Assembly: GCA_036480375.1 (NCBI GenBank)
Contig: JAZGGI010000043.1
Coordinates: 1 to 49,254 of the forward strand
Reading direction: 5' to 3'
Length of the DNA stretch: 49,254 nt
Origin: Candidatus Zixiibacteriota bacterium
GTDB lineage: Bacteria; Zixibacteria; MSB-5A5; GN15; JAAZOE01
The stretch's first letter is position 1. Each line of letters starts with the position of its first letter. This document shows positions 9,101 to 17,489 of this stretch, piece after piece. The translations under genes were made by a program, and so were the position numbers. The notes below the pieces were generated by a model that had not been told where the DNA came from, did no database searches, and saw only the letters and a program-made list of their open reading frames with translations.

Positions 9101-12100
9101 GTTCCCAGATCGACCGATTCATCTACGATATTATTATCGGAATCGGTCGCGCTAAACGGTCCGATACAGATTTCGCCAGACTCGCAAGCGAATTGGAAAG
9201 TCTGATTATCGGGGCACTCGACTACCGGAGCCTGGTTATAATTTACGGTTATTTCAACTGTCCCTCCGCAAGTCGCTCCGCAATCATCGCTGCATTCAAA
9301 TGTCGCCGTATAAACGCCCGACGCCGATGTTGTAAACGTCCAGGTACTACCATCGAAACTTCCATGGCCGGAAGTCATTGCGCAGCCCGATAGGTTACCA
9401 TCAGGATCGGACGCTGATACTGTGAAATTGAAAGTAGTATCGCCGCAGACAAAGTAAGTGCCATTCCCTGGCAAATCACAAACCGGCGGATTATTTTCAA
9501 ACGATACCGTTACCTGTGTCTGGCATTCGTCGCTTTTTCCGCATTCATCAGTTACAGTATAAGTGATTGTGTACACTCCCGCGGTATCAGGAGTAAAGCA
9601 AACGGTTCCATTAGTAAGAATTCCGATATTAATCGATTTGTTGGCAATATTATTGTCCGGATCGGATGCTGAAAATCCACTAATGCAAATCTCAGACGGC
9701 TCACACAGGAAGGAATGAGATTCAGCAGGTGGACAGGAAGCCACCGGAGGGCTGTTCAGAACAATAGTCACTGTTGTATAACAGGTTCCGACTTCACCGC
9801 ATTCATCAGTCGCCGTCAATGTAATAACATTGGGTCCTTCAACAGGCGTAAATGTTACCGCGTCTCCAACCAGCGTACCGACATCAACTTCGCATGTTGC
9901 CAGGTTATCATTGGGGTCTTGACAAATAAATCCGTTTATCGTTAGAGGCAACAAATCACAAACAAATATGGTCTGATTATTCGGGCACTGCGGAGTCGGA
10001 GCCTTATTATTTGTTACCGAAACTTTAGCTTCACCAGTGCAAGAAGCGCCGCATTCATCGGAACATTCGAATGTCGCGATATACGTTCCATCCCCTGATG
10101 ATGTAAAGGTCCAGGTACTGCCGTCAAATGTCCCGGGGCCGGATGTCATCGTACACCCGACCAGATTACCATCCACATCCGTAGCGGAAATAGGAACATT
10201 GAAAGTTGTGTCGCCGCATACGAAATAATGGCCGTGAGCGGGCATATTGCAAACCGGATTATGATTGTAATTGACAGTAATATTGACCGAACCAGTACAG
10301 ACTTCGCCGCATTCATCGGTGCATTCAAAAGTCGCCGAGTAAACACCAGGCCCGGTTGTCGTAAAGGTCCAATCGGTTCCGTCAAATGAACCGCTTCCGG
10401 ATTTCTGAATACATCTAACAAGATTTCCGTCAACATCGGTAGCAGAAACCGGGAAACTGAAGGTTGTGTCACTACAGACTAAATAAATTCCGCTTGACGG
10501 AAGATTACATACCGGCGGGCTGTTGTAACCGACTGTAATATTAACCGTTCCGCCGCAAACCTCGCCGCAATCGTCACTGCATTCGAAAGTAGCCGTATAT
10601 ACTCCGGGAGCCGTTGTCGTAAAGGTCCAGGTACTGCCGTCAAATGTTCCCGGGCCGGAAGTCTTTGTGCATCCGGTTAGATTACCATCAGGATCCGTGG
10701 CGGAAACCGGAATATTAAAAGTCGTATCACCGCAAACCAAATAACTGGCATCGCCGGGAATATTGCATACCGGGAGCTGGTTAGTATATGATATCGTCAC
10801 TTCCGTCTGACACTGATCCGTTTCTCCGAAAGCGTCCGTGACGGTATAAGTTATTGTATAGACGCCAGCCGTATCCGGTGTGAAGCACACATTTCCACCA
10901 CTCAATACTCCAAAATCGACCGTTTCACTGACAATATTATTGTCGGGATCCGTAGCGCTAAACAGTCCAACACATATTTGAGAGGGAGTACAAAGGAATG
11001 AATGCGATTCATTATCCGGGCAGGAAGCCACGGGAGGTTGATTACATATTTCAACCGGAATGGCGATTGAGTCGGTCGCACAACAAAATTCTCCGGGACA
11101 ACCGGAAGTACTGTCGCATGATTCGACCATAATGGAGACATAATCTCCCGCCTGTAAACCCGAATTAACCGTGAAACTAACAGAACTCTGATTGTCGGGG
11201 CCTACGATTGTGCCGTTAATTACAGTCCAGATCCAGGTATTAGCAGTTGAAGCGGTATCAGTCACGATATACATATTATTACCGACATCACAAACCGTCG
11301 TAAAGTCCGTCGAGATGCCGACATTGGGTGGTAAACAAATCACACCATTTTGAATACTGCGATCCTGATTGGCTCCCCCGCCTCCATCAAGAGATAAAGC
11401 CCGCATATGATAAGGAGCGCCGCCGACATAAGAAGAGCCATTATTAACTCCCCAGGCATCCGCGCTGCTTTCCGCCAAATGTCCTCCCCAGAAAAACCCA
11501 ACGCTTCCCGTCGTATCAACGGTAAAATAAACTATCATCTCCAGAGTTCGGTCACTGGAGGTGCCGTCAAAGACATAATCGCTTATCGAATCTATTGTTA
11601 TATTATAAGCTTTTAGATTTCTCGGTCCATCCAAAACAAAACCGGGATTAACCGTCGTAAAGAAATCCGGGGGTATTGAACCGGAATAATTGGCCGTATT
11701 AAGAAAATCAGGAAATGCAAAAGATTCCGTAGGATCGCTGCATCCAGGTGGCGGACTGGTCGAAATCGTTCCACAAGCTCCACCGACAGAATCAAGAGCG
11801 GTTGTTTCAGTAGCATCATAATCGGTTAGATAATCAAGAGCGTGAATTCCGCCTTTGGTCCACTCCATTTGTATTGTGAAGAAATGCTCGCTATCGGCAT
11901 CAAGCTCTTTTATAAAATATCGATAAGCAACAGAACGACCCTCCGAATAGCAGGAATTGCTACCATTGATATTCCCATTGGCCCATTCAGCATTGGATGT
12001 AGTGGTTCCATTCTGCAGTTGATCCAGATTTACATTTGGTGTCAGAAAAACAGTTGTGGCAATTGCACCGGATTCGTTTCCCGTTGCCGTAACGAGCAAT

Positions 12101-12465
12101 TCGTCACCGGCATAGTCCCAATCAACGTTCCAGTAAGTAACAAAACTGCCGGATTCTTTCTCGGGAGCGGAATTCGCATCATCATAGGAGGCGTCAACTT
12201 CCCACGGATCACCTCCGGGACCGGTGAGCGGCGTACCATCTAAATGGGTAACGACCAAAGTAACTTTTTCGCTGGCCCAAAATACCCCTTCGATTACAGC
12301 ATCATTGCCGGGAGGGTATTCCGATTCATGAGTAAAGATTTCCGCCGCGAAAACATTGGCGGAAAAAACCGTCAAAAGTGTAAAGATAAAAATTAAAGAA
12401 GCTTTAGCCCTTCGTTTAAATATACGGGGACTAAAATCGCGCATACCTGGGTGGATCCCTAACAT
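6190..12465 (-). CDS. Giant secreted protein: 13 Cys-rich modules, cohesin-like domain, dockerin, C-terminal sorting domain
   Basis: 2091 aa. A signal peptide (LLTVFSANVFAAE) is followed by about 440 residues without a recognised family. Residues of about 473-1593 hold 13 tandem Ig/cadherin-like modules of about 85 aa, each opening with N-x-PPVC and carrying several Cys plus DPDGNL or DPDNNI loops (likely calcium sites). Residues of about 1598-1785 resemble a cohesin-type beta sandwich, about 1806-1882 a dockerin (DINMNGLPNEVADAV; DVNADGVSLTVADLV), and 2001-2091 a FlgD-like/type A sorting domain (NYPNPFNPSTSIS ... ASGIYLYRA). Likely exported through a type-IX-like route and surface-exposed as an adhesin or matrix protein. 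Ends in a terminator; stands alone. Binding partner unknown. Confidence 0.88.
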   Translation of the reverse strand: MLGIHPGMRDFSPRIFKRRAKASLIFIFTLLTVFSANVFAAEIFTHESEYPPGNDAVIEGVFWASEKVTLVVTHLDGTPLTGPGGDPWEVDASYDDANSAPEKESGSFVTYWNVDWDYAGDELLVTATGNESGAIATTVFLTPNVNLDQLQNGTTTSNAEWANGNINGSNSCYSEGRSVAYRYFIKELDADSEHFFTIQMEWTKGGIHALDYLTDYDATETTALDSVGGACGTISTSPPPGCSDPTESFAFPDFLNTANYSGSIPPDFFTTVNPGFVLDGPRNLKAYNITIDSISDYVFDGTSSDRTLEMIVYFTVDTTGSVGFFWGGHLAESSADAWGVNNGSSYVGGAPYHMRALSLDGGGGANQDRSIQNGVICLPPNVGISTDFTTVCDVGNNMYIVTDTASTANTWIWTVINGTIVGPDNQSSVSFTVNSGLQAGDYVSIMVESCDSTSGCPGEFCCATDSIAIPVEICNQPPVASCPDNESHSFLCTPSQICVGLFSATDPDNNIVSETVDFGVLSGGNVCFTPDTAGVYTITYTVTDAFGETDQCQTEVTISYTNQLPVCNIPGDASYLVCGDTTFNIPVSATDPDGNLTGCTKTSGPGTFDGSTWTFTTTAPGVYTATFECSDDCGEVCGGTVNITVGYNSPPVCNLPSSGIYLVCSDTTFSFPVSATDVDGNLVRCIQKSGSGSFDGTDWTFTTTGPGVYSATFECTDECGEVCTGSVNITVNYNHNPVCNMPAHGHYFVCGDTTFNVPISATDVDGNLVGCTMTSGPGTFDGSTWTFTSSGDGTYIATFECSDECGASCTGEAKVSVTNNKAPTPQCPNNQTIFVCDLLPLTINGFICQDPNDNLATCEVDVGTLVGDAVTFTPVEGPNVITLTATDECGEVGTCYTTVTIVLNSPPVASCPPAESHSFLCEPSEICISGFSASDPDNNIANKSINIGILTNGTVCFTPDTAGVYTITYTVTDECGKSDECQTQVTVSFENNPPVCDLPGNGTYFVCGDTTFNFTVSASDPDGNLSGCAMTSGHGSFDGSTWTFTTSASGVYTATFECSDDCGATCGGTVEITVNYNQAPVVECPDNQTFQFACESGEICIGPFSATDSDNNIVDESVDLGTLTDGTVCFTPTAAGVYTITYTVTDACGATSECQTEVTVDLDNQPPVCDLPTDATYFICGDSTFNFEVSATDPDDNLTGCTMTSGDGSFDGTTWSFTATAAGQYTATFECSDECGLTCGGTVTMTIEMNNPPTCNIPENGSYFVCDDTTFNFPVSATDPDGNLVGCEKISGDGTLTDGIWSFTTTGQGTYTASFECSDECGETCGGTASIVVTYNNDPVAAAPNPITLNVCTLSELVVGGFSCYDPNDNLVSCETDVGTYSNGEVTFVPQEGANIITLFAVDDCGMVDSAKTTITVNLNQTPVCNLPGNQTFSQCTPTEVCLPVSAIDPDDDLTICEIVSGPGVIDNGQWCYTPGGSETVEVTVRCTDFCGAYCEGTFTINFEINRGPVVTCPDDETKYLFGLGEICIEGFECSDLDDNLSICQILVNGENGTIIDGTVCFDPVWGDNFIELTATDACGQSATCVTVVTVEELYECPIVKIEKTHNTLQGHYADVEVTIENGNFDLAGFDLLMYYDASALSFVNAEAGELLQYCGWEHFSYRFGSRGNCGGSCPSGLLRIIGLAETNNGALHPDCFGAPTADPWQLAVLTFYVSNDRTFNCMYSPIKFFWDDCGDNALSNISGDSMIIGSKIYDFEGNLIWNELDDLNYPENDRIPFTGTPDWCGNDGKVPPIRCADFVYGGIDIVCSDSIDDRGDINMNGLPNEVADAVMLTNYFISGLSAFGNHVEASIAASDVNADGVSLTVADLVYLVRIITGDADPLLKPIVTSEFNIASHRRGDQVDIKYQSEVNAGAALLIFEASGNVGMPLLGDGAEDMDMAYNIEDNQLRVLIYNIGSQSIKSGENTLLSIPSDGSLTLIGAEIADFFGGTMTTSIKEIPDIFTLSQNYPNPFNPSTSISLSMATPGDWSIIVYNIAGQIIREYSGYSEAGIVSVIWDGTDKNGDKIASGIYLYRAVSGQFKATRKMVLMK
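7685..11046 (-). repeat. Thirteen tandem ~258-bp coding repeats
   Basis: The modules fall into three classes. Class A (CGDTTFNFPVSATDPDGNL ... FECSDECG) fills positions 2, 3, 4, 7, 9, 10 and, divergently, 12. Class B (SHSFLC ... DPDNNI ... VYTITYTVTD) fills 1, 6 and 8, with 13 mixed. Class C (DPNDNL ... VDVGT ... ITLTATDECG) fills 5 and 11. Neighbouring class A modules remain very similar at DNA level, pointing to growth by intragenic duplication of single and paired modules. Confidence 0.8.
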
Positions 12466-13012
12466 CGTTAAGCCCCTAATGGTTGAGAGTGTTTTTACAC
12501 AAAATCACTTTGCTTATTATATAAAATCCTTTTTCTAAATCTTGTTCTTTGCGCTCCAGAAAGTACATGGAGTATTTCTATTCGATACACTCTAGCAGAT
12601 TACTAATTATGTTGAAATATAACAAGATAGCGCATTTTCACAAGAAAAAAATTCTGATTTTCTGAAAAATCTTTAAATAATGGACTATACTAATCTATTA
12701 CAACAATCCTGCGCAAAATATGTACAATAATGCGTATCGTTGTATTTTATTGTATGTCTGTTAGTTATGGCAGTTAATCAAACAATTTATTTAATTTCGT
12801 AAAGTCAATTTTCCGCAATCCAATTTTTGGTCGAATCGGAGCCCCTTCATTTATTTGAATCAAATTTGAGAAAACACTGAATTTGAGGATAAAGTCCATA
12901 GAGCTACAGGTCAGAAACACCAGGCGAAACAAAAGAATGTGGAATTTATATTGACTTCACGGTCTTTTTTTTTAGATTTGTTTTAATAATTACTTTTGAA
13001 AAGGAATTTATT
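12466..13012. other. AT-rich intergenic region between divergent genes
   Basis: 547 bp with no credible ORF. It must contain promoters for both flanking genes. A TATAAT hexamer on the minus strand at 12516-12521 lies about 50 nt before the giant gene's start, but I see no clear -35 box with it. Nothing else recognisable. Confidence 0.5.
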
Positions 13013-13270
13013 GTGCCGATAAATGATCAATTACTTGAAGTATTATGTTGCCCCAATACCAAACAACCGGTCAAAATGCTTGATGAGGAAAAACTCAAAA
13101 GACTTAATGAGTTAATTGGCGAAGGGATCATCAAGAACCGCGAAGGTCAGGTGCTCAAAGATACCATTCCGGAAGCTATAATAACGGTTGACGAGAAAAC
13201 AATTTATCGTATCGACGAAGGTATCCCGGTCATGCTGATCGATGAGGCTATCGCAGCAAATCAGTTGTAG
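13013..13270 (+). CDS. Trm112-like (UPF0434) small protein
   Basis: 85 aa from a GTG start preceded by AAGGAA at 8 nt. The N-terminus LLEVLCCPNTKQPV and the C-terminal YRIDEGIPVMLIDEA match the Trm112/UPF0434 family (consensus LLEILxCPxxKGPL ... IRDGIPVML). The central insert of about 35 residues makes it longer than the usual 60-aa bacterial members. Only the N-terminal cysteines are present, so the four-Cys zinc site of eukaryotic Trm112 is absent. Family members act as small partners of methyltransferases or in envelope metabolism. No methyltransferase is adjacent, so the role here is open. Confidence 0.8.
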   Translation: MPINDQLLEVLCCPNTKQPVKMLDEEKLKRLNELIGEGIIKNREGQVLKDTIPEAIITVDEKTIYRIDEGIPVMLIDEAIAANQL

Positions 13271-13356
13271 GCACTATTTGCATACATGATTCATTTATAC
13301 TTATTTATGCTTATTCATGAATAGTGAATAATAGAATATCAATAAATCTGTATCAG

Positions 13357-13977
13357 CTATTTAATTGACGCCACCGAAGAGTGAACTGACTCGATAATAC
13401 TTGCTATTTGATTTTCCGGTATAAAATAACTCAATTCCAGGGCGGCTTCGGTGGAATCCAGACAGATGGCGTAGAATCTGGCGATATTGCCGTCGCTGGT
13501 TACAAAGTTTTTTATGAATATCAATCCCAGCCAACCCGACGCTTCTGTTATATTCTCGGCCCCGTATAATCCATGAAGAGTTTCGCGGTATTTATTAATA
13601 AACGCGGCCGTATCCCCCATTAAATTCACACCATCGATTTTGGTAATTAATAGTCCCGCCTGATTGATCGTATCTAAAAAACAGTTCACCAATGTCAAGC
13701 CTTCGCCATATCCCTGCTCATTAATCATTGTATTCCGGATTAAATCTATTATGGAATCAACTGGTTGAACAAATCCTATCGGTGGCTTTATGGATTTACC
13801 AGTCTGCCCAATCTCATAAGAGTCGCCGATTAATGAATCGATTTGGGAGAACGGCAGCATTTGCCGTGTTTCAGATTTTGCCGACTGCTCGCAACTGATT
13901 AAGCAGCTCAGGCAAAATAAGAATACGCAAAATATGAAATAATCCCTTGCTTTCATGGTATCAATTAGCGACATCAT
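13357..13977 (-). CDS. Lipoprotein of unknown function
   Basis: 206 aa if started at the first ATG; ATG at 13956 (MKARDYF) is an alternative that leaves a cleaner type II signal peptide. The lipobox CLISC-E is clear. The mature part of about 175 residues mixes helices and strands (SGWLGLIFIKNFVTSDGNIARFYAICLD). I recognise no family. It follows the two barrel-protein genes on the same strand, 81 bp downstream of the second, and neither candidate start has a good ribosome site. A cell-envelope location is the only supported statement. Confidence 0.65.
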   Translation of the reverse strand: MMSLIDTMKARDYFIFCVFLFCLSCLISCEQSAKSETRQMLPFSQIDSLIGDSYEIGQTGKSIKPPIGFVQPVDSIIDLIRNTMINEQGYGEGLTLVNCFLDTINQAGLLITKIDGVNLMGDTAAFINKYRETLHGLYGAENITEASGWLGLIFIKNFVTSDGNIARFYAICLDSTEAALELSYFIPENQIASIIESVHSSVASIK

Positions 13978-14058
13978 GGTATTTAGGTCAACAATAAAAT
14001 TTAGACATCTCCTGATTAAACGAGAGATGATTTTCGCAAATAAAATAATCTTTCCGAA

Positions 14059-14586
14059 TCAGAATTTTATGCCGACTGTAATCGGGATAAAATTAAATGA
14101 TTCCACTTCGGTAGCGATGCTGACATACCTCGCCATTATAAAGAACGCGGCCGAACCGGAACCCAATTTTGCCCCGGCGCCGAATTCAAAATAAAACTTG
14201 GAGATCGATCCTCCGCCTTCGGAGAAGCTAATCGACGCGATACCGGCCCCTGCAATGCCAAATGGCTTAAGCGGCGCACCCGTAATTTGGGGAGCTAATA
14301 TCCCGCCAATACCCAGGAGAAGATTATTTTGAGTTACATCAAACAGCGCTGTACTGTCAGATTTGAATGAATTTAATTCGATCTTGACGAAATATTTCAT
14401 GGCCGGCATGGCATTATAAGCCATCGCGCCCAAACCGTTAAAACCGTTTTTGTAGAAATCACTGGCATTGCCCTGCGGTATTGAAATGCCTCCTCCGGCA
14501 TATATATCAAAAGGCTTACTGGTCTGCCCCATTGATATTCCGGTGAAAAGAAAAATAAAAATCAGGACAGGAATAATTTTCTTCAT
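14059..14586 (-). CDS. Small outer-membrane beta-barrel protein, paralog 1
   Basis: 175 aa. A signal peptide ending near GISMGQ is followed by SKPFDIYAGGGISIPQG, alternating glycine/aromatic strands, and a C-terminal FNFIPITVGIKF. That terminal aromatic matches the signal recognised by the BAM assembly machinery. It is clearly a paralog of the next gene upstream (14744-15331): same opening motif and last strand. GGAGG lies 5 nt before the ATG. Probably an eight-stranded OmpA/OmpW-like porin or structural protein; no ligand can be inferred. Confidence 0.75.
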   Translation of the reverse strand: MKKIIPVLIFIFLFTGISMGQTSKPFDIYAGGGISIPQGNASDFYKNGFNGLGAMAYNAMPAMKYFVKIELNSFKSDSTALFDVTQNNLLLGIGGILAPQITGAPLKPFGIAGAGIASISFSEGGGSISKFYFEFGAGAKLGSGSAAFFIMARYVSIATEVESFNFIPITVGIKF

Positions 14587-14687
14587 GTTACCTCCCTGGT
14601 AAAATGATCACCAAACATATTTGCCGGTAAATTCATATTATATCAAACGATGTGATTAGCATAAAAGCATTTATTAATTTAGGCAAC

Positions 14688-14721
14688 AAAAAACCCTCGG
14701 CCTGTCGGGCAGAGGGTTTTT
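14688..14721 (-). terminator. Rho-independent terminator between the two barrel genes
   Basis: Perfect 10-bp stem AAAAACCCTC/GAGGGTTTTT (14689-14698 and 14712-14721). On the minus strand it ends in six T. It separates the two paralogs into different transcription units. Confidence 0.85.
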
Positions 14722-14743
14722 GAATAATTATTTGAAAAATCAT

Positions 14744-15331
14744 TTAGAACTTCAGACCAACCGTAATCGGAATGTAATTAAATGATCCACCCCCCTCTTG
14801 GCTAATGCTGACGTAGCGAACCATGGCAAACATCGACAGGCTGGGGCCGGCCGGCAGTTCAGCGCCGGCGCCGATTTCAAAATACATTTTGCTTTGGCTC
14901 GGAGGCGTGATCGTGACCTGCTCACTGGTAATCAAATTTACTATGACGAGGTCAGGAGCCTGTACAGAAGCCATGCCGATTCCGGCCAAACCATAAACTT
15001 TCAACGGAAAAGCGGGAAGTGAAGGCTGCAATTTGGCGGCGCCACCGAACATTAAGTTGCGCTGCGAACCATCGAGACCAATCCCGAGAGTAGGCGCCAT
15101 ATCGGAACCAAAGCTATGATACTCAACCTTACCTATAAACTGAATCATCGGAGCGGCGTTAAAGCCAACCGCGGCTACGCCGTGATAACCGGTTTTATAA
15201 AGGGTACCGACATCACCCTGAACCATTCCCAGTCCGCCGCCGACATACACGTTGAACGGCTTGCTGATCTGCGCGGACGCTAAGCCGGCGCAGAGCATTA
15301 TTACTGTCAAAGTTAAAACTAATTTCTTCAT
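14744..15331 (-). CDS. Small outer-membrane beta-barrel protein, paralog 2
   Basis: 195 aa from the ATG at 15331, which has a near-perfect AAGGAGG 5 nt upstream; the frame stays open 26 codons further but without support. Signal peptide MLCAGLASAQ, then SKPFNVYVGGGLGMVQGDVG, repeated beta strands, and the C-terminal barrel signal FNYIPITVGLKF. Homologous to the 14059-14586 product. Located in the outer membrane by inference. A strong terminator follows. Confidence 0.78.
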   Translation of the reverse strand: MKKLVLTLTVIMLCAGLASAQISKPFNVYVGGGLGMVQGDVGTLYKTGYHGVAAVGFNAAPMIQFIGKVEYHSFGSDMAPTLGIGLDGSQRNLMFGGAAKLQPSLPAFPLKVYGLAGIGMASVQAPDLVIVNLITSEQVTITPPSQSKMYFEIGAGAELPAGPSLSMFAMVRYVSISQEGGGSFNYIPITVGLKF

Positions 15332-15496
15332 CTTTCCTCCTTGAAGAAAAAGTTGGTTAATAGAGCTATTGCTTTGCGAATTCATTAATTTCATGTTCAT
15401 TTTTCGCACACTCGTTTCCTTAAGATTTCTATCGGCAGATATTGATGAGAATATAGCCTGATAATTGTTTTTTTTCGCGTGCCGTCATGCATTCAA

Positions 15497-15540
15497 AAAA
15501 TGGGTTTGTTTCCTCAGATTAACGTTTTGGGTCATATCAA
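15497..15540. repeat. Dispersed repeat, copy C (inverted relative to 112-156)
   Basis: 44 nt reading AAAATGGGTTTGTTTCCTCA onward match the reverse complement of 112-156 with one substitution and one indel. After a roughly 15-nt insertion the similarity resumes at about 15564-15590 (AAGCGGGGGTCTGTTTTTT, against the reverse complement of 85-111). Confidence 0.75.
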
Positions 15541-15798
15541 ACCGGTGGTGATTACGACAAGCGGGGGTCTGTTTTTTGTCGGCGTTCCGAGCGACAGACC
15601 CGATAGGGTCGATGCGAGAAACCTGACAAAAGGCCCTATGGCATAATTATAAATAAAATTTGATGTTATCATCCTACAATATGCGGATGAATTCGGAAAT
15701 TGCGTTGGATTGGTTGGATAATTGTAAATGCTCCATGCGGGAACCTGCCTGGATGGGCGGAAGATCGTGCCGATAGATGATGTGTAGAAGTTATCTTT

Positions 15799-15820
15799 CC
15801 CCAAGTCTGAAGACTTGGGG
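15799..15820. repeat. Perfect 10-bp-arm palindrome
   Basis: CCCCAAGTCT and AGACTTGGGG are exact inverse complements separated by GA. No T-run follows on either strand, so it is a palindromic element rather than a standard terminator. Confidence 0.7.
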
Positions 15821-16055
15821 CACCCGGCAAATGTTATTTTGACATCTTTTATATTAGAGTGCGAAATATTAGTAAACAGAGAGGTTATCAGCCAGTGTAT
15901 GCCGATCAACAGAGTCGTGCTCGTCGCTGGACTGGATCGAAACTAGATCGAGATACTGTTTTGCCTAGGTATGAGGACGTACACCAGCCACGACAAACAA
16001 ACTTACAGTCCGGTAGGTCGGGTTCCGAACAGAGTGAGAAACCCGACAAATAAGA

Positions 16056-17069
16056 CTATGCCCTCCCTCCCGGTTTGATGCCGGTGTCGGTGATGTAGGC
16101 GGTGACAAGTTCGTGCGGAGTGATATCAAATGCCGGGGAATAAACTCTAACGCCTTCGGGGGCGATTCGTTTGCCGAATCCTTCGGTCACTTCTTCGGGA
16201 GCGCGTTCTTCGACGATGATATCTTTACCGGATTCCAAAAATTTATCAAAAGTCGAATCGGGCGCGGCGACATAAAACGGGATGCCATGTTCTCTGGCCA
16301 GAACGGCCACTGAATAGGTGCCGATTTTGTTGGCGACATCACCGTTTTTGGTAATGCGATCGGCGCCGGTAATGACAGCGTCGATTTTGCCTTGAGCCAT
16401 CGCATACCCGGCCATGTTGTCGGTCAGAAGCGTGACATCGATACCGTCCTGCATAAGTTCCCAGCAGGTCAGCCGGGCGCCCTGAAGCAGAGGACGGGTT
16501 TCATCGGCAAACACTTTGATATTTTTGCCCATTTCTCTGGCTTTGTAAAACACCGCCAGAGCTGTTCCGATTCCTCCGGTGGCCAGCGCCCCGGCGTTGC
16601 AGTGCGTCAGGACGGTCATGCCGTCTTTTAATAGTTCGGCGCCGTAGCGACCCATAGCGTCGCACATTTCTTTGTCTTCGGCGTGAATGGCGTCGCCTTC
16701 GGCCCAGAGGAGATTTCGGTATTCTTCGATCGAGTCACCTTCATATTTGGCGGCGGCGTCAAGGCAGCGGTCAATCGCCCAGGCGAGATTTACCGCCGTG
16801 GGACGGGCGTTTTTGATTTCCTTACCGATGGCGATCATAAGCTGGCGCAAATGATCGAGTGTTATATCAACGTCGGCTTCGGCCGCCATTGCCAACGAGT
16901 ATGCTGCCGCAATACCAATCGCCGGCGCGCCGCGTACCTCAAGGCGTTTTATGGCGGCGATGACATCCCGGTAATCGGTGTACTGGTTATATACTGTTTT
17001 TTCCGGTAATACGGTTTGATCGAGCAATACCAACTTTTTATCTTTAACGGCGATGGTCTCAAAATTCAT
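16056..17069 (-). CDS. mtnA: S-methyl-5-thioribose-1-phosphate isomerase
   Basis: 337 aa from the ATG at 17069, with GGAG 6 nt upstream and 1 nt after the stop of the yjbQ-like gene; the frame opens at a TTG five codons earlier. Converts methylthioribose-1-phosphate to methylthioribulose-1-phosphate in methionine salvage. Key features: IKRLEVRGAPAIGIAAAY, ARPTAVNLAWA, catalytic Cys157 in THCNAGALATGGIGTAL, catalytic Asp237 in VITGADRITKNGDVANKIGT, and the C-terminal FDITPHELVTAYITD. Last gene of a tightly packed three-gene operon. No other salvage genes are in the window. Confidence 0.95.
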   Translation of the reverse strand: MNFETIAVKDKKLVLLDQTVLPEKTVYNQYTDYRDVIAAIKRLEVRGAPAIGIAAAYSLAMAAEADVDITLDHLRQLMIAIGKEIKNARPTAVNLAWAIDRCLDAAAKYEGDSIEEYRNLLWAEGDAIHAEDKEMCDAMGRYGAELLKDGMTVLTHCNAGALATGGIGTALAVFYKAREMGKNIKVFADETRPLLQGARLTCWELMQDGIDVTLLTDNMAGYAMAQGKIDAVITGADRITKNGDVANKIGTYSVAVLAREHGIPFYVAAPDSTFDKFLESGKDIIVEERAPEEVTEGFGKRIAPEGVRVYSPAFDITPHELVTAYITDTGIKPGGRA

Positions 17070-17070
17070 A

Positions 17071-17487
17071 TCAATCTCCAACAATCTGAACGATCAGTTC
17101 GCGATCGCGGCCGCGATTGTCAAAATCGAGGAAAACTATTTGCTGCCATGTTCCCAGGGTCAATTTGCCGGATACAAACGGGACAGTGATATCGGGTCCG
17201 ATCATGGCCGCGCGCAAATGGGAAAAGCCGTTGCCGTCGCCCCAGGTTTGGTCATGCTTATAGGTTTTATCCGAGGGAATCATCTCTTCCATCAGTTCAG
17301 GAAAATCGGCGCAAAGTCCCGGTTCGAATTCAATTGTCGTCAATCCTCCGGTTGCTCCAGGAACGAATACCGTCACGGTGCCTTTCGATACTCCGCTCGA
17401 TTTTACGCATTCAGATACTTCGAGGGTGATGTCGTGGATGTCGCAGTATCCTCTGGATGAGAGATGAATTGTTTTGGAGACAACCAT
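17071..17487 (-). CDS. YjbQ/UPF0047 family protein
   Basis: 138 aa, the usual family length. Conserved blocks are visible: GTVTVFVPGATGGLTTIEFE, then KHDQTWGDGNGFSHLRAAMIGP, then GKLTLGTWQQIVFLDFDNR, ending RELIVQIVGD. Some members have weak thiamine-phosphate-synthase activity and can suppress thiE defects; the physiological reaction is unsettled. The conserved His/Asp set may bind a metal. It starts 2 nt after the acyl-CoA ligase stop and ends 1 nt before mtnA, so translation is probably coupled. Confidence 0.9.
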   Translation of the reverse strand: MVVSKTIHLSSRGYCDIHDITLEVSECVKSSGVSKGTVTVFVPGATGGLTTIEFEPGLCADFPELMEEMIPSDKTYKHDQTWGDGNGFSHLRAAMIGPDITVPFVSGKLTLGTWQQIVFLDFDNRGRDRELIVQIVGD

Positions 17488-17489
17488 AA

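Larger units (their letters stand above)
15332..16055. other. Repeat-bearing non-coding region
   Basis: 724 bp without a credible gene; the longer open frames are low-complexity readings through repeats. It contains the inverted dispersed repeat, a perfect palindrome at 15799-15820, and two related segments near 15585-15640 and 16011-16045 (GTTCCGA...GAGAAACC(T/C)GACAAA). The sharp contrast with gene-dense flanks suggests an accumulation site for small mobile or palindromic elements. Confidence 0.6.

Noticed and set aside
8971-9393. Plus-strand ORFs opposite the giant repeat protein
   Set aside because: Antisense shadows created by the biased third positions of the tandem repeats; they recur with the repeat period.
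7685-11046. Regular repeats considered as a CRISPR array
   Set aside because: The period is about 258 bp, in frame, and encodes protein modules; no short identical repeats with unique spacers.
13935-14005. TTGACC upstream of the 13357-13977 lipoprotein as another leaderless promoter
   Set aside because: The hexamer at the right spacing (CTAATT or TAATTG) does not resemble a -10 box.
15532-15909. Minus-strand ORF of 125 codons
   Set aside because: It runs through dispersed repeats and the perfect palindrome, has no ribosome site and an implausible composition.
15859-16053. Plus-strand ORF of 64 codons rich in Arg and Gln
   Set aside because: Lies in repeat DNA, no ribosome site, and no domain-like pattern.
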